The notes under the pieces are model-generated. The model searched no databases. It was not told the DNA's origin and saw nothing but the letters and a program-made list of their open reading frames with translations. A program made the position numbers and the translations under genes. Of a DNA stretch of 64,000 nt, positions 32,295 through 44,579 are shown one piece after another (positions within the stretch are counted from its first letter, which is position 1; each line of letters begins with the position of its first letter). Source of the DNA: Poecilobothrus nobilitatus (Eukaryota > Arthropoda > Insecta > Diptera > Dolichopodidae); contig OX352772.1 in NCBI GenBank assembly GCA_947095535.1, forward strand, positions 145,371,447-145,435,446, in the 5' to 3' direction.

Positions 32295-33597
32295 AGGGTG
32301 TTCAAAATTGAGGTATCATTTTGATTTTGCCGCCATTTTTTTTCTACCTGGAATTTTTATACGAGGTTTCTTTAGGTATATTCTAAATACATTCCGGTTA
32401 GTTAATATGGAACGTTACACGAAGGAACAACGTGTTCTTGTTATTACAACATTTTTTGAAAATGGTAAAAGTTTTCAAGATGTAATTAGGAAATTTCGAA
32501 CAAAATTTGGTAGAGAAAATGCTCCAACAAATCGTACCATCAAGCTGATGGTTGATAAATTTCTAGAAACTGGATCTGTTCTTGATAACAGAGGCAACAT
32601 TTATCAACGTAGTGGCCGTTCAACCGAGAATATAGCAGCTGTGAGCAGAACTGTTGAAGAAGATCCAAAAACTTCCATTCGTCATCGTTCGCAGCAACTA
32701 AACATCAAACCATCCACATTATTTAACATTTTGCATCGTGATCTCCATTTAAAGGCTTATAAGATCCAGCTGACGCAAGAATTAAAACCAACTGACCATG
32801 CATTACGTCGGCAATTCGTTTCTTGGGCAATCGAAAAACAAGAAGAAAATGAGAATTTTTTTAACAAAATAATCTTCACCGACGAAGCTCATTTCCAGCT
32901 CAATGGCTACGTCAATAAACAGAATTGCCGCATTTGGGGTGAAGAGAATCCAAGGGTTATCTTAGAGCAACCAGTACATCCACAAAAAGTTACGGTTTGG
33001 TGTGGTTTGTGGTCAGGAGGAATCATCGGACCATATTTTTTTGAAAACGCAAATGGAAATGCGATTACGGTCAATGGAAATCGCTACAGGGAGATGATCC
33101 GAAGCTTTTTGTGGCGGGAAATTGATGATTTGGACGTAGAGAATATGTAGTTTCAACAGGACGGTGCCACTTGCCACACAGCAAGAGAAACAATGGATCT
33201 TTTGAAGGAAAAGTTCGAAGATCGCATTATTTCTCGTAGAGGAGGAGTGATGTGGCCACCAAGATCGTGCGATTTGACACCGTTGGATTTTTTTTTGTGG
33301 GGTTTTGTGAAATCGAAAGTGTACAGCAATAATCCCACAACAATTCAAGAGCTTAAAAACAACATTATCGAGCAGATTTCAACCATTGAGAACAGTTTAT
33401 TGAACAACGTGATTCAGAATTTTGGTAAAAGATTGGAAGCCTGCCGAAGTAGTAGAGGGGGCCACTTGGCCGACATAATTTTTCATTATTAACCGGAACC
33501 TATTTGTAATAAATTAAAATAAAAATATATTTAATATTTCAAAAAAAAAAATCTTTTTTTATTAAAATTAAAATGATACCTCAATTTTGAACACCCT
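32295..33597 (+). mobile_element. Tc1/mariner-superfamily transposon with terminal inverted repeats
   Basis: Terminal inverted repeats: agggtgttcaaaattgaggt... at 32,295 and its reverse complement ending ...gaacaccct at 33,597, about 28 bp and nearly perfect. TA lies next to the left end and an ATA next to the right, as for TA-targeting elements. The element is 1.3 kb and contains one transposase gene. Confidence 0.93.
32407..33492 (+). pseudogene. Mariner-type transposase with a single in-frame stop
   Basis: Start chosen at MERYTKEQR (32,407), after the non-coding 5' part; the frame is also open further upstream. An N-terminal helix-turn-helix (residues about 1-120) is followed by the catalytic motifs IIFTDEAHF, QQDGATCHTA and PPRSCDLTPLDFFLWG. 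I count 36 residues between the second and third acidic residues, an unusual spacing. One TAG at 33,148-33,150 interrupts the frame just before the QQDGA motif; the rest is open to 33,492. Codon use is less AT-rich than in its surroundings, which fits a recent arrival. Confidence 0.92.
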
Positions 33598-34845
33598 ATA
33601 TAAAAAAATTAACTTATTTTAATAAAAAAATTCAAGTTATACACATTGGATAACTTACCGCTCAAATTTAAATTTCAATTTTCTTTATAAATTTCTTACG
33701 TTAAAATTCTTTTAACCCATAATGTCAGAAACTATATTTTGAAAGATAATTTTACAAAAAAAGCACAAGTCACTAGGGTTAGCAGTCACATATTTTTTTT
33801 TTTTCATTTTAAATAAAACCTACTCATGCATTTTTATTGATATAAAAAAAAAATATTAAATTCTAACGCATACATAGATAAACATTATAGACACTTGATC
33901 AACACATAATCAGTCCATCCAAAATAGAATACTTAAGATATCAGAAGTAAATTTTTTATATAGTGTTCCAATGTTATAATATATAATTATTTGATTTACT
34001 TCAATTTTTAAATACAAAAGATATTAAAAACTATTTATGGGAAATTGTTAGATTGAAAGAAAAATGTTAAAATATGTTTTTTGCATTATTTTTGAAATAA
34101 ATAAAATATTTAAAATTAAAAACAAAGAAATACAACCAAAATTATTGATAGACAACTCTTCTAACCAGTTTTGAAATATAAAAACACAAACATTATAAAT
34201 AGATTTTATTATACCATTTGTAATAATAGGGTATTTTCAAAATGAATTCTTTTTTTTCTTTATTTCTAATTATAATTATAAATAACAAAGTAATTTTTGA
34301 AATATTTTAATTGTTTACGAGTTTGTTGTGTGACTAAAGTTGTGTGAAACGAAGAATACATGTATTTAAGAAATGTTGTCGTGTATTTTTGCTAAATTCG
34401 AGTACTACCTAAATAGTTTTAAAAATAGTTTTATAATGGTAAATAATCTAATAAGGGTTTCGAGTTGTACAAATTATAGGTAAAAATAAATACTTAACAA
34501 AATTTTAAAACTTTAGTTTCAAAAAAAATTTCGTGAATCATACAAATGGCAATATGGCAATATTATCTTTTATTCAAATGCATTCTTCTAAAAAGAAGTT
34601 TTTAAGTTTTTGAAGAAAAAAAAAAATTAATAAAAATATTTATCATGTATGTACCTATATATCTAAAATTTAAATAGAATCAAATATTCACGAGGATATT
34701 TTTTTAAAAGAACTATTGAGAAAGAGAAAAAGGGCATAAGAAAAAATTAGAGAGCAAATGGGGCACTTGAAATCTGAAAAAATTTCGAGAATTGTTGCCA
34801 TCTATTGAGTTAAATTGCCTTTTTTTTCTTTTATAACTATAAATC
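33598..34845. other. AT-rich non-coding DNA
   Basis: No gene, RNA or repeat that I can support, up to the BEL/Pao LTR. Confidence 0.5.
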
Positions 34846-35847
34846 TTTATTTTATTTAGATCACTTTTTAATATTCATATAATTTTAAGATTAATTCATA
34901 TAAATAACCTATTTTACTGCTGCATTTAATGTTTACTTTTAATTATCAATAAGTATCGAAATTTTCTTTCTCTTTTTTACTAAAAACAATTATTATTATT
35001 ATTTCATAATTGTAACACATAGTATAATAGTTAATTAACTTTCTTCTTAATTCTATTGTTCACCAGATGTCATCGTCAAAGGCTAATATATTAATTTAAT
35101 TAATTTCTAATCATCACTTTTGGATAGATTTCTTATGTACTATGATTATGTAATATCATAGGGACATGTAATATCGATTATCATTCCTTTATTATATAAT
35201 GAAATATAATTCGTTACTTTATTACTTCCTTTATTATATAATGAAATATATATTTGTTGTTTTTTAATCTAGTTATTTGAATTTCTTCCTTTTTTTTCAC
35301 TTTGCTGATTTTATTTTGTTTCTCATCTTGTTTGATTTTTTAATTCATTTAGTTTTAAGGTAAATATTGAAATAATTGTAGTCTTTAAGTTAGTTAAATT
35401 GCACTGTGTGAATAATTCTTTTTAATACCAAATTGTAAAAATTTGTTAAAAGTAATTTAATATATACATATACTCTGTACGAGCAATTGGGCTCACTAGG
35501 GAAGATAAATAAATAAATAAAAAAATTCTGCTAAGGCCAATAAACTATATTACATAAGGAACTATATGATTATAGTGTTAATAGCATTTTTTCAGTTTCA
35601 GACTTAAAATTCTTATGTTAATTTTTATTTTTTTAAATTTTAATTGTTATCGAGTCGCCGCCAAAGAAATATTAAAAAAAAAAGGAAATAATTAGGATTG
35701 TTGATAATTTAATGTTATTAAGTGGTTATAATTAATAAGAGATATTTTTTATAATAAAATTAAGAAGTAATGGAATTTGAATTATTTGAAAAATTGGTGT
35801 TTTATTTTTTTTTATATCTAGAAACATTTTAATCTTTGTGATAAACA
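34846..35847 (+). repeat. BEL/Pao 5' LTR (with an insertion)
   Basis: Matches the 3' LTR from tttattttatttagatcac to ctttgtgataaaca. It is about 330 bp longer because of an extra segment at about 35,214-35,526, which ends with tactctgtacgagcaattgggctcactagggaagataaataaata, the kind of tail seen on LINE 3' ends. A 20-bp motif cctttattatataatgaaat is doubled at its left side. Confidence 0.85.
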
Positions 35848-36495
35848 TTTTGTTCCTTTGAGCCGGATTTTAGTTTAAATTTAAAAAGTGAAAATATAGA
35901 CAAAGTTAAAATTTGTTAAAAAAAAAACACGAAGAAATCCCATAGTGGTGGAAATAGAAAAAGAAGATAATAAAAACATATTAAAGTTTTAATTTTAAAT
36001 AATCAGTATTTAAATATTAATTAGTGTTTCAATTGTAAGAAAACAAAAGAACTAGTTTTATGATATAAAAGGACAGTTGAAAACGGTGATCACATTATTA
36101 AGAGAAAAAAAAAAACATTAACGGTCTAATAGTAACAGAATTTTGAAACGGTTTCTAATACTCGGTTTTTAACAGTTGAACGCGCGAGTCCGGTATCGTG
36201 AATAAAAAAATACAGCTCTACCAGACAACGGAGTCAAATTACTGTAAGTATCTTCCATTTTTGTTTCTTCTTGTTGAACAATATATATTATTTTTTAAAA
36301 TTTGAAATAACTATATAATTAAAAAGGAACAAAGTTTGATCTGTTATTCAACATTATATATTATTTTATTGACAAAATTGAATAACTATATAATTAAAAA
36401 AATTTGAATTGAACAAACACGTATATTTAACACGATATATGATTGTTCTAAATAACCGTAATTAAATAATATCAATCTAACGAAACTATATAATT
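35848..36495. other. BEL/Pao 5' leader
   Basis: Non-coding stretch between the LTR and gag. A primer-binding site should lie just after the LTR, but I could not match it to a tRNA. Confidence 0.5.
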
Positions 36496-37584
36496 ATGTA
36501 TACATCTGTGGAGAAAATACTAAAAGTACAACAGTCACAAATTGCACTGTTTAAAACGATGGCAGCTACAACAGGTACAATGAGCAAACCAGGCCCGAAA
36601 CCCAGAGGTAGATATTTTTACCACCAATTTCTAAAAGAGTTCGAAAAAGTGTGGGCTGAAATCCGAGGATCTCATAAACAGTTAGTTTAACACGTTCAAA
36701 CCGAAAAAGGAAAGGAATTCCTACACCACGAGTATATGACAGAGAATTAATTTGGGGTCATGCATGAACTCTATCTGACTACGTGGGACCAAGTATTGGA
36801 AAATTTGGATCCGGACAAGGCAGAAGAATCTCACACCGAGCTCAGCTTTGAAAATAGACTTGGTTTTCAAAACACAGTTAAATTACCGAATATCACCTTA
36901 GATAAATTTGATGGGGACTATCTAAACCTGCCATCCTTTCACGATTTGTTCAGATCGTTGATTCACGACAACGTAAGTCTAACACCAGCGAAAAAGCTAC
37001 AATATATGAAGATGCATCTGACTGGTGAACCGGAACATCTGTTAAAACATTATAAGATCACAGATAATAATTACTCAGCTGCTTGGGAAACCCTGAAAGA
37101 TCGCTATGAAAATAAACGTATCTTAGTGAACCCGCAATTGAAACAATTATTATCCCAAAAGATGCTTCAACAAGAACGAGCGTATGACATTTGTGTGTTT
37201 CTGGACACCACCAACGAATGACTTTTAGCGTTAAAGAATCTTGATGTTAATATTGAGGGTTGGGAGCCCAATAATAATTTCTTTAACCGTACAGAAGCTG
37301 CCATCCCAAACACATCAGCGATGAGTAAGGAGAAAAATATTCCATCTTGGCAAGAGTTAGAAACATTCCTAGATAACAGATTCAGATCCTTGGAGGTAGT
37401 GTCGACAAGAGAGAAAGCCATCCCAGAGCACAAAAGTAGGACCAATTTTCGAGCGTTCCACAACACAAATCGACAAAATTGTGGGCTGTGTGAAGTACAA
37501 CATCTCTTCAGAAAGTGTCCTAGGTTTTTAAGCCTCACAGTCAATGAAAAACTTAAAAGGCTAGGGAAAACAAGGTGTGCTTAA
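36496..37584 (+). pseudogene. gag: BEL/Pao gag
   Basis: One frame throughout, with in-frame stops at 36,688-36,690 and 37,219-37,221. It contains the gag region known as DUF1759: LPNITLDKFDGDYLNLPSFHD, KLQYMKMHLTGEPEHLL, AAWETLKDRYENKRIL. Near the end is a cysteine knuckle (CGLCEVQHLFRKC), followed by VNEKLKRLGKTRC. Confidence 0.88.
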
Positions 37585-39470
37585 ATTGTTTGGGAGAAGA
37601 TCACAGATATATTAATTGTCCAAGTTAAGGAAGATGCATAATTTGCAAAAGATCACACTATTTTTTATTACATCTCAATTACATCTCAACTCATCAAATT
37701 CAAGTCAATCTGGGCAACTATCTCCACAAACAAGATCATTCTCCCCAGTTAAAGACGTGTACACCTATATAACTCATCAGCATGATAAAACAGCAACAAT
37801 TTTAGCAACCGCACTGATCAAATTGTTTCTCCAACCGGGCATGCAATCATAGCTCACGCTCTTTTTTTATCACAGAAGACATGGCACAAAGAAAGAGTCA
37901 ACTTCTAAATTCATGGTGTAGGTGAAAACATATTGGAAAAACCACAGGCTCAAGCGAGAGTCATACTTCAATCAATTTCAGGAGCTGATGAAACAACCAT
38001 AACAGGATTAATATGCTATCCGAAAAGAAACTTACACAACACGAATTGAATATCTTAAAAGGAAATTTGGCTGATCCTGAATATTCCAACCCGGCAAAAA
38101 TTGACGTATTACTGGGTGCAGTTTGTTATCTACATATTATGCTAGAAGGTCGTCAAAGAAAAATGAATAATACACTACTTGCGCAACAAACAATTTTCGG
38201 ATGAATTCTATGTGGTAATATCGATAATAGCTCTTCAATAAAAAAAAAGTCCTACAGTTTTTCACATCAACATCTGTTTAAAAACCCAATATAAAAAATT
38301 TTGGGAAATAAAAAATATCCCAGAAGTAAAACCGTAAACAGAAGAAGAACGATTATGTGAATTGATGTACCAAAGCTCAACGATCCGACTTCCATTAGGA
38401 AAATATGAAGTATCTATGCCACTTCGTGAAACAATATCGTTTCAATTTCTAGGAGCCTCGCGAAACATTGCTCTTCGGCAATTATATCAATTGGAAGCTC
38501 GATTCAAACGTGATGAAACGTTCAAAAACGAATATTCTAAAGTAGTACAGGAATATTTAAAATTAGGGCACATGATTGAAGTCACACAACAAGAAAAGCG
38601 TTGTGAAATTGTAACTACTCCACACTCATATACTACTTGTTACCTTCCACATCATGGAGTTCTGGAGTCACATGCGATCAAAGAATCGTATGGAGAGAGA
38701 ACCTACAAAATCCCATCAAGGATTATAAATTGTGGACTGTTTCTTTCGGAAGCAAAACCGCGCCATATTTGGCAACGCGGACATTGCAACAATTAGCTAA
38801 TGATGAAGAATAAAATTATCCACACGAATCGAAAGTGGCTCTCTTAGATTTCTATGTGGATGATTTATTATCGGAAACAGATAACGTAGAAGCGGCATTA
38901 CAAATCAGGACCGAAATGATGAACTTAATGAACAGCGGGGGATTCCCATTCTACAAATGGAAGTCAAATAGAAAAGAACTCACATCATCATTGCGTGATA
39001 TTGAGCCCAAATTGGTATTATCATCAACACAAACCGACGACGAAGTAAAAACATTGGGAATCATATGAAATCCCATATGAAATCCCACGACAGACTATGT
39101 TAGAGGGGCTCAACTGGGATAATACAACAGGCACCGAGTTAAAACAACTATGCCTCAATTATTCTATCGGTTTAAAGGATATCACCAAAATACAGCTTCC
39201 AAGATGGATCCAATATTCATCCCAAAATACAGGCGTGGAACTTCATGTTTTCGCACACGTCTCAATAAAGGCATACGCAGCAGTCGTATACTTATGTGCT
39301 ATTGATTCTGCAGCTACACGAAAAGTCAATTTAATTGCGGCAAAAGGTAAAGTCGCTCCAATAAAAACATTATCTTTACTGCGACTGGAATTATGTGCTA
39401 CCAGTCTGGCGGCCAAACTAATTCAACTGGTGAAAAAATCATTATCCTTGGATCAAAATATCTCAAATTA
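37585..39470 (+). pseudogene. pol: BEL/Pao pol: protease, RT and RNase H remnants
   Basis: Frames change often. An RT N-terminal part reads EARFKRDETFKNEYSKVVQEYLKLGHM and YLPHHGV; the RT palm follows after a gap with LLDFYVDDLLSETDN (YVDD active site) at about 38,850; the RNase H-like part reads ELHVFAHVSIKAYAAVVYL and LSLLRLELCATSLAAKL up to about 39,460. A large part of the RT between LPHHGV and YVDD is missing. Confidence 0.85.
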
Positions 39471-39499
39471 TGGATCAAGATATCTCAATTTATGGATCA

Positions 39500-42310
39500 A
39501 TTTATGGACATCAATTTATGGATATCTCAATTCTACTAGAATATCTAATATAAGTTCTTCTTGTATAGATCATATTAATTTTCGATTTCACAAAAATAAT
39601 TTTCATATTTTACGTGGTATAAATGAAAATATTGAAGTTTCAGACCATAACATGATTGGCATGGTCTTTGAAAATATTTAATCGAGTAAAAATAATTATG
39701 TTATTGAATCACTTAATACTTTTGTAGACTTTACAAAATTAAAAATGGCATTGCTTTATGAAAATTGGTTAAACCTTTATTCTTGTGATAATCCCGATAT
39801 AGCTTTTACTCTATTTATTAGTACTTTAAAAGAACATATTGATAAATGCACTTTTTCTAAGCCAGCTGTTGTGAACAAATTGAAAAAAGCGAAACCTTGG
39901 TTGAACGACTCTCTTTTGGCACAAATAAAAGTACGTAATAAACTAAGGAAATCTGTTTCAAAACATCGAAATAATTCTCGTTTAGTAGTTCGCTATAAAA
40001 AATTATGTAAAAGAATCAACATTTTATTGAAAAATTGCAAAGATAATTACTTCAGGGGAAAATTTGTAGGTAATGCTGGTAACTATAATAATTGGCAATT
40101 AGTGAACTCTCTATTAAATAAATCTTCTTCACATAATGTGATTAAGCTAAAAATTAATAATGAACTAGTGTCGGATCCTGGTGTGAACGCTGACCATTTC
40201 AATGAGTTCTTCTCTAACATCAATAATAAATTTTCTGAGCACTTTAATCTTAGTAATAATGTTCCAATCCTATCGGTTATTGATGACTTAAACCAATCTC
40301 TAAACTTTGTTTTTACTCGTATTAAGTCTATCGATATATTAAATCAAATAAAATCTTTAAACAACTCTAAATCTGTAGCTTCTGACGGGATTTCTAATAT
40401 TATTCTAAAAAATATTTCATTTTATATAGTTGATGTTCTAAAATAATTATTTAATAATTGTGTTTCAAATGGAATATTCCCTAGTTGTTTAAAGGAAGCT
40501 GTGATCATTCCTTTATTTAAGAAGGGAGATTCCTCTGTTACCAATAATTTCAGACCTATTTCTATTCTTCCATCCTTATCAAAAATCTTTGAAAAAATTA
40601 TGAAAAAGCAGTTCTTATCTTTTTTAAATAAATTAAGTTTTTTCAGTAATTCTCAATTCGGTTTTTTGCAAAGCAAATCTACTGAGGATGCTTTACATAA
40701 ATTTTGTTCGGAGGTCTATGAAGCGCTAAATAATAGTTTATGCTGTTCTGCTTTATTCATAGATGTAACTAAGGCCTTTGATCTTGTTGATCATAATATT
40801 TTATTATATAAGATTTATCGAGCTGGTTTCAGATGTTTTATTCTTGATTGGTTTAAGTCATATTTAAGTAATCGGAAACAAAAAGTTAGAGTGAATGAAG
40901 TTTTTAGCAGGATGACTATTTTAAATTCTGGTGTTCCCCAGAGCTCAGTTTTGGGCCCTATCCTTTTCTTAATTTACATCAACTCCTTATTCCAACAATC
41001 GTTCAAGGGAAAACCAACTGCTTTTGCGGATGGCACTGCTTTTAACTATGTTGGTAAAAATAGTTTTGAAATTGTTGAGCTTATTAATTATGATTTGCAA
41101 TTTTTAGGCAATTGGTTTTACAAACATAAATTAATGATTAGCGAAAAAACTAAATATATGAATTTTAGTATTTATTTCCCTCCAGAATTTGATTATAATT
41201 TAATATTTCACTCAGCTAAATGTATTAATTCTGCCTCCCCTATTTTCCCTTGTGATTCTAATTGCTTTTTGATTGAAAGGGTTGATTATTTCAAATATCT
41301 TGGTTTAATGATTGATTCGAAATTTAACTGGTCTGCTCAATGTCGGTATTTAAAAGATTATTGTAATGCTGTGATCAGACAACTTTACCATGTTAGTTTG
41401 CACAGTTCAAGTAATATTGTATCTATGGTTTATTTTGCTCTTCTAAACTCTAAACTACAATATGGAATTGAAGGTGGGGCGGTTCTTACATTAATAAATT
41501 TCTTCCGCTTTTAGTAAACCAAAAACATGCAGTTAGGTTAATTTGCAAAAACCACCGGTTATCACCAAGCTTAGAGTTATTTAAGGAGAGAATGATACTT
41601 CCATTAAGAAGTCTTTATATCTATAAAACATTAAAAGGTTTTTTATTAGATCTGGGAATCTTAATACGAGATATTCAAGTGCCTGTAATTTGAGAAGTAA
41701 TACTAGTCGACTTGTTCTCATTCCTAGGTCTAATAAATCTCATTTTTGCAATTTTTATAGTGTAACAGCACCAAGAATTTATAATAAACTGCCTGAGTCT
41801 TTTAGGAATGTTAATTCATTATCAAAATTTCTTAAAATTACTAAAAACTGGTTACTTCAACTAAACTATAATGAAGTCGAAAATTTGATGAAGGTAAATT
41901 CTTAATTATTTTAATCTTAAACACTGTATGTACACGTAAGAATGAATCATGGTTTTTTTTTCTCTACTATTTTAATCTAGTATTATATCGACATTTTGTA
42001 TAATTATAATTTTTAATTTTTTTCTTTTATAAAAATTTTTTTATAAAAATTTAATTTAATTTTAATACTTTTTATGTAATGAAATTAATTTTTTGAATTT
42101 TTTGAATTGTTATACTTCCCACCACTATTTTTTTGAATTTTTTTATTACTTAGTAATTTGTAACTAATCGTTCGCCACTTGTTTTTAAGCAATAGAACGA
42201 TTATAACTACTTCTTTTCTTATTAATTTTGTTTTTAATTTTAATTTAATTATTAGCCTTAAGTTTATACTTTATATAAGAATTGAAATAAAGAATAAAAA
42301 AAAAAAAAGT
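39500..42310 (+). mobile_element. Jockey/CR1-type LINE inserted in the BEL/Pao element, 5' truncated
   Basis: Starts within the endonuclease and ends with aataaagaat followed by a run of A (to about 42,310), immediately before BEL integrase sequence. The 5' junction (39,470-39,540) contains several near-copies of atcaatttatggatatc. Confidence 0.85.
39535..41905 (+). pseudogene. LINE ORF2 (endonuclease tail, reverse transcriptase, C-terminal part)
   Basis: Endonuclease tail: CIDHINFRF...VSDHNMIGMVF (SDH). The linker runs to 40,446. RT: ASDGISNIILKN, VIIPLFKKGDSS...NNFRPISILPSLSKIFEKI, FIDVTKAFDLVDHNIL, GVPQSSVLGPILFLIYIN. The active-site box reads FADGTA, i.e. the second catalytic Asp is Gly. 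Stops occur at 39,679-39,681, 40,444-40,446 and 41,512-41,514. C-terminal VTAPRIYNKLPESFRNV is typical. Compared with most elements in this window it is long and little decayed. Confidence 0.92.
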
Positions 42311-42811
42311 TTCTGGCATAGATGGAACTCCGAATATCTGTCTAGATTACAATAACGGCCTAAATGGTCAAAAAAGGTGGATAATATAAAACCGAATCAA
42401 CTAATCCTCGTAAAAGAAGAGAATCTACCACCTTGTCAATGGCTTTTAGCACGTATTGTTGAAACTCACGTGGGATCAGATAGTTTAGTTCGAGTAGTCA
42501 CATTACGGACTAAGCATAACATTCTAAACCGTCCAATTACGAAAATTTGCTTATTACCGAATAATTACGTTAGTACCACAAAACTGAATGCAAACCGACA
42601 TGATATTAATACTACAATCCTATCATATTCACATCACTTAGAAGATATCCTACTTACACTATACAAATATTCTTATTACAATACATATATACACATTTTT
42701 TGTTTTCACTTACAAGTCATATTGTTTCTAATCACTTTGTTATTTTTTCATTACATGCATACATCTCTGGCGTATACTGGTTGTTTAAGCGCTACAATTT
42801 CACAGGCCTGA
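42311..42811 (+). pseudogene. BEL/Pao integrase C-terminal domain
   Basis: Directly after the LINE poly-A the BEL frame resumes with FWHRWNSEYLSRLQ, a TAA, RPKW, then NQLILVKEENLPPCQWLLARI, GSDSLVRVVTLRT and RPITKICLLP. This is the conserved C-terminus of BEL/Pao integrases (DUF5641-like). The last 40 codons are hydrophobic. The catalytic integrase core is absent. Confidence 0.88.
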
Positions 42812-42939
42812 AGACAACCTAAAAATAGCAAGAATCAAAACCAATTAGTACAACATTTAAATCAAAAAAAAATGGAGCAATTTCCACAAAAAATTATACT
42901 TATATTGGCATCTATCTGTGATGATGCCAAGGCCGGCAT

Positions 42940-43615
42940 TTTATTTTATTTAGATCACTTTTTAATATTCATATAATTTTAAGATTAATTCATATAAATA
43001 ACCTATTTTACTGCTGCTTTTAATGTTTACTTTTAATTATCAATATTTACCGAAATTTTCTTTCTCTTTTTTACTAAAGGCAATTATTATTATTATTTCA
43101 TAATTGTAACACATAGTATAATAGATAATTAACTTTCTTGTTAATTCTATTAGTCCCCATAATTCATCGTCATCGTCAATATTAATTTAATTAATTTCTA
43201 ATCATCGCTTTTGGATAGATTTCTTATGATCATATGTCCTTATGTAATATCGATTATCATTCCTTTATTATATAATGAAATATAATTCGTCACTGCTAAG
43301 GTCAATGAACTATATTATATAAGAAACTATATGATTATAGTGTTGATAGCATTTTTTCAGTTAGACTAAAATTCTTATGTTAATTTTTAATTTTTTAAAT
43401 TTTAACTGTTACCGAGTCGCCGCCAAAGAAAGATTAAAATAAAAGCGAATAATTAGGATTGTTGATAATTTAATGTTGTTAAGTAAAGTGGTTATAATTA
43501 ATAAGAGATATTTCTTATAATAAAATTAAGAAGTAATTGAACTTGAATTATTTGAAAAATTGGTGTTTTATTCTGTTTTTATATCTAGAAACATTTTTAA
43601 TCTTTGTGATAAACA
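42940..43615 (+). repeat. BEL/Pao 3' LTR
   Basis: Shares its start and end with the 5' LTR but lacks the extra LINE-like segment. A purine-rich ccaaggccggca lies directly before it, where the polypurine tract is expected. Confidence 0.88.
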
Positions 43616-43639
43616 GTAGGTATGTAAAAAAAATTTCCT

Positions 43640-43910
43640 TGAATTTGTGTTGATCTAATTTTAAATATTTTATAATATCTTAAATAATAATAAATTAAAA
43701 CTATTAGGGTTACCACTATTATTGCTATTATTACAAATATCGTAAAAGTAAAATTAAAACTATAATTTTTGTGTTCTGTTAATTCTTTTCATCTGTAAAT
43801 TTTAAACCTCTTTTAATGTTAGTTTCATGTACATTTTTTAATGCATATTTTTTAAATTTAGGTTGTTCTTTGTGTCTTAAACTACCATAATTTTTTATAT
43901 AACCTACTTT
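43640..43910 (-). pseudogene. env: Env-like C-terminal remnant with transmembrane segment
   Basis: On the minus strand one frame reads a polar C-terminal ectodomain-like piece, then after a frame break a hydrophobic segment of about 23 residues (FTIFVIIAIIVVTLIVLIYY) followed by a basic tail. Position downstream of integrase fits the env gene of insect errantiviruses. Fragmentary, not functional. Confidence 0.5.
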
Positions 43911-43990
43911 ATTTATTTATTTATTTATTCATCTAATATCTCAAAAGAGCAATATTGCTCCTACAGAGTATATTACATTAATTTAATAAT
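43905..43990 (-). mobile_element. LINE 3' tail on the minus strand
   Basis: Minus strand: tatactctgtaggagcaatattgctc...(aataaat)n. This matches the tail type inserted in the BEL 5' LTR (about 35,470-35,526). Extent on the 5' side is unclear. Confidence 0.6.
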
Positions 43991-44271
43991 CCAGTATTTT
44001 TATTATATAAACTACTTAAATCTAATTCTAAGTCAGTGCAAAAAAAGTAACAATGAGGAATAAAAAAGAAAAATATACAACAACAAAAATAAATTCAAAA
44101 TACGAGTTTCATTGTAATTTTCTCTATTTTTATTTAACTTAGTAATTATTTTATTTTTCATTGTTTTCAGTCAATCTTTTACGCTATTGCTACTTATTTT
44201 ATTATTTTGTACGTTGAATGGAGTACCTTTGATGGTGGAGTGATAAGTATTATTATAATAATAAATGGCTT

Positions 44272-44472
44272 TTAGTATTTGATCTTTAATACTGATTTTT
44301 CTTCCAAGTTTAATATTCTAACTTTTTCCGTTAGGGTGTTATTTAATCTTTCTATGTCTGCATTTCCTGAGTGATTGTTAGGCTTAACAAAATTAATGTC
44401 TATTTTCTCTTCTTTACAAAATTGTCTAATGTTTATGCTGTTGAATTCGTTATCGCAGATAAGTTTTTTCAT
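44272..44472 (-). pseudogene. Ty3/gypsy integrase fragment
   Basis: Reads KKLICDNEFNS (second catalytic Asp), then INFVKPNNHSGNADIERLNNTLTEKVRIL with the catalytic Glu. About 66 codons; the HHCC zinc domain and the rest of the core are lost. Confidence 0.8.
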
Positions 44473-44579
44473 TTTACCTTTTATAGAAATAAATTGGCGA
44501 ATTTTACTTGTTAGTGTCTAATTATTTCTATCCTCTAAATGGAAACTAACGGCACGTTTTGAGAATTTATCAATAAAAT

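Larger units (their letters stand above)
34846..43615 (+). mobile_element. BEL/Pao LTR retrotransposon, degraded and interrupted by a LINE
   Basis: Two related LTRs flank gag, RT, RNase H and integrase C-terminal remnants on the plus strand. The middle is interrupted by a LINE from about 39,500 to 42,310, and the integrase core is missing. Many stops. Confidence 0.9.

Noticed and set aside
33013..33348. Minus-strand frames within the mariner transposon
   Set aside because: Shadows of the conserved transposase frame, which has the catalytic motifs.
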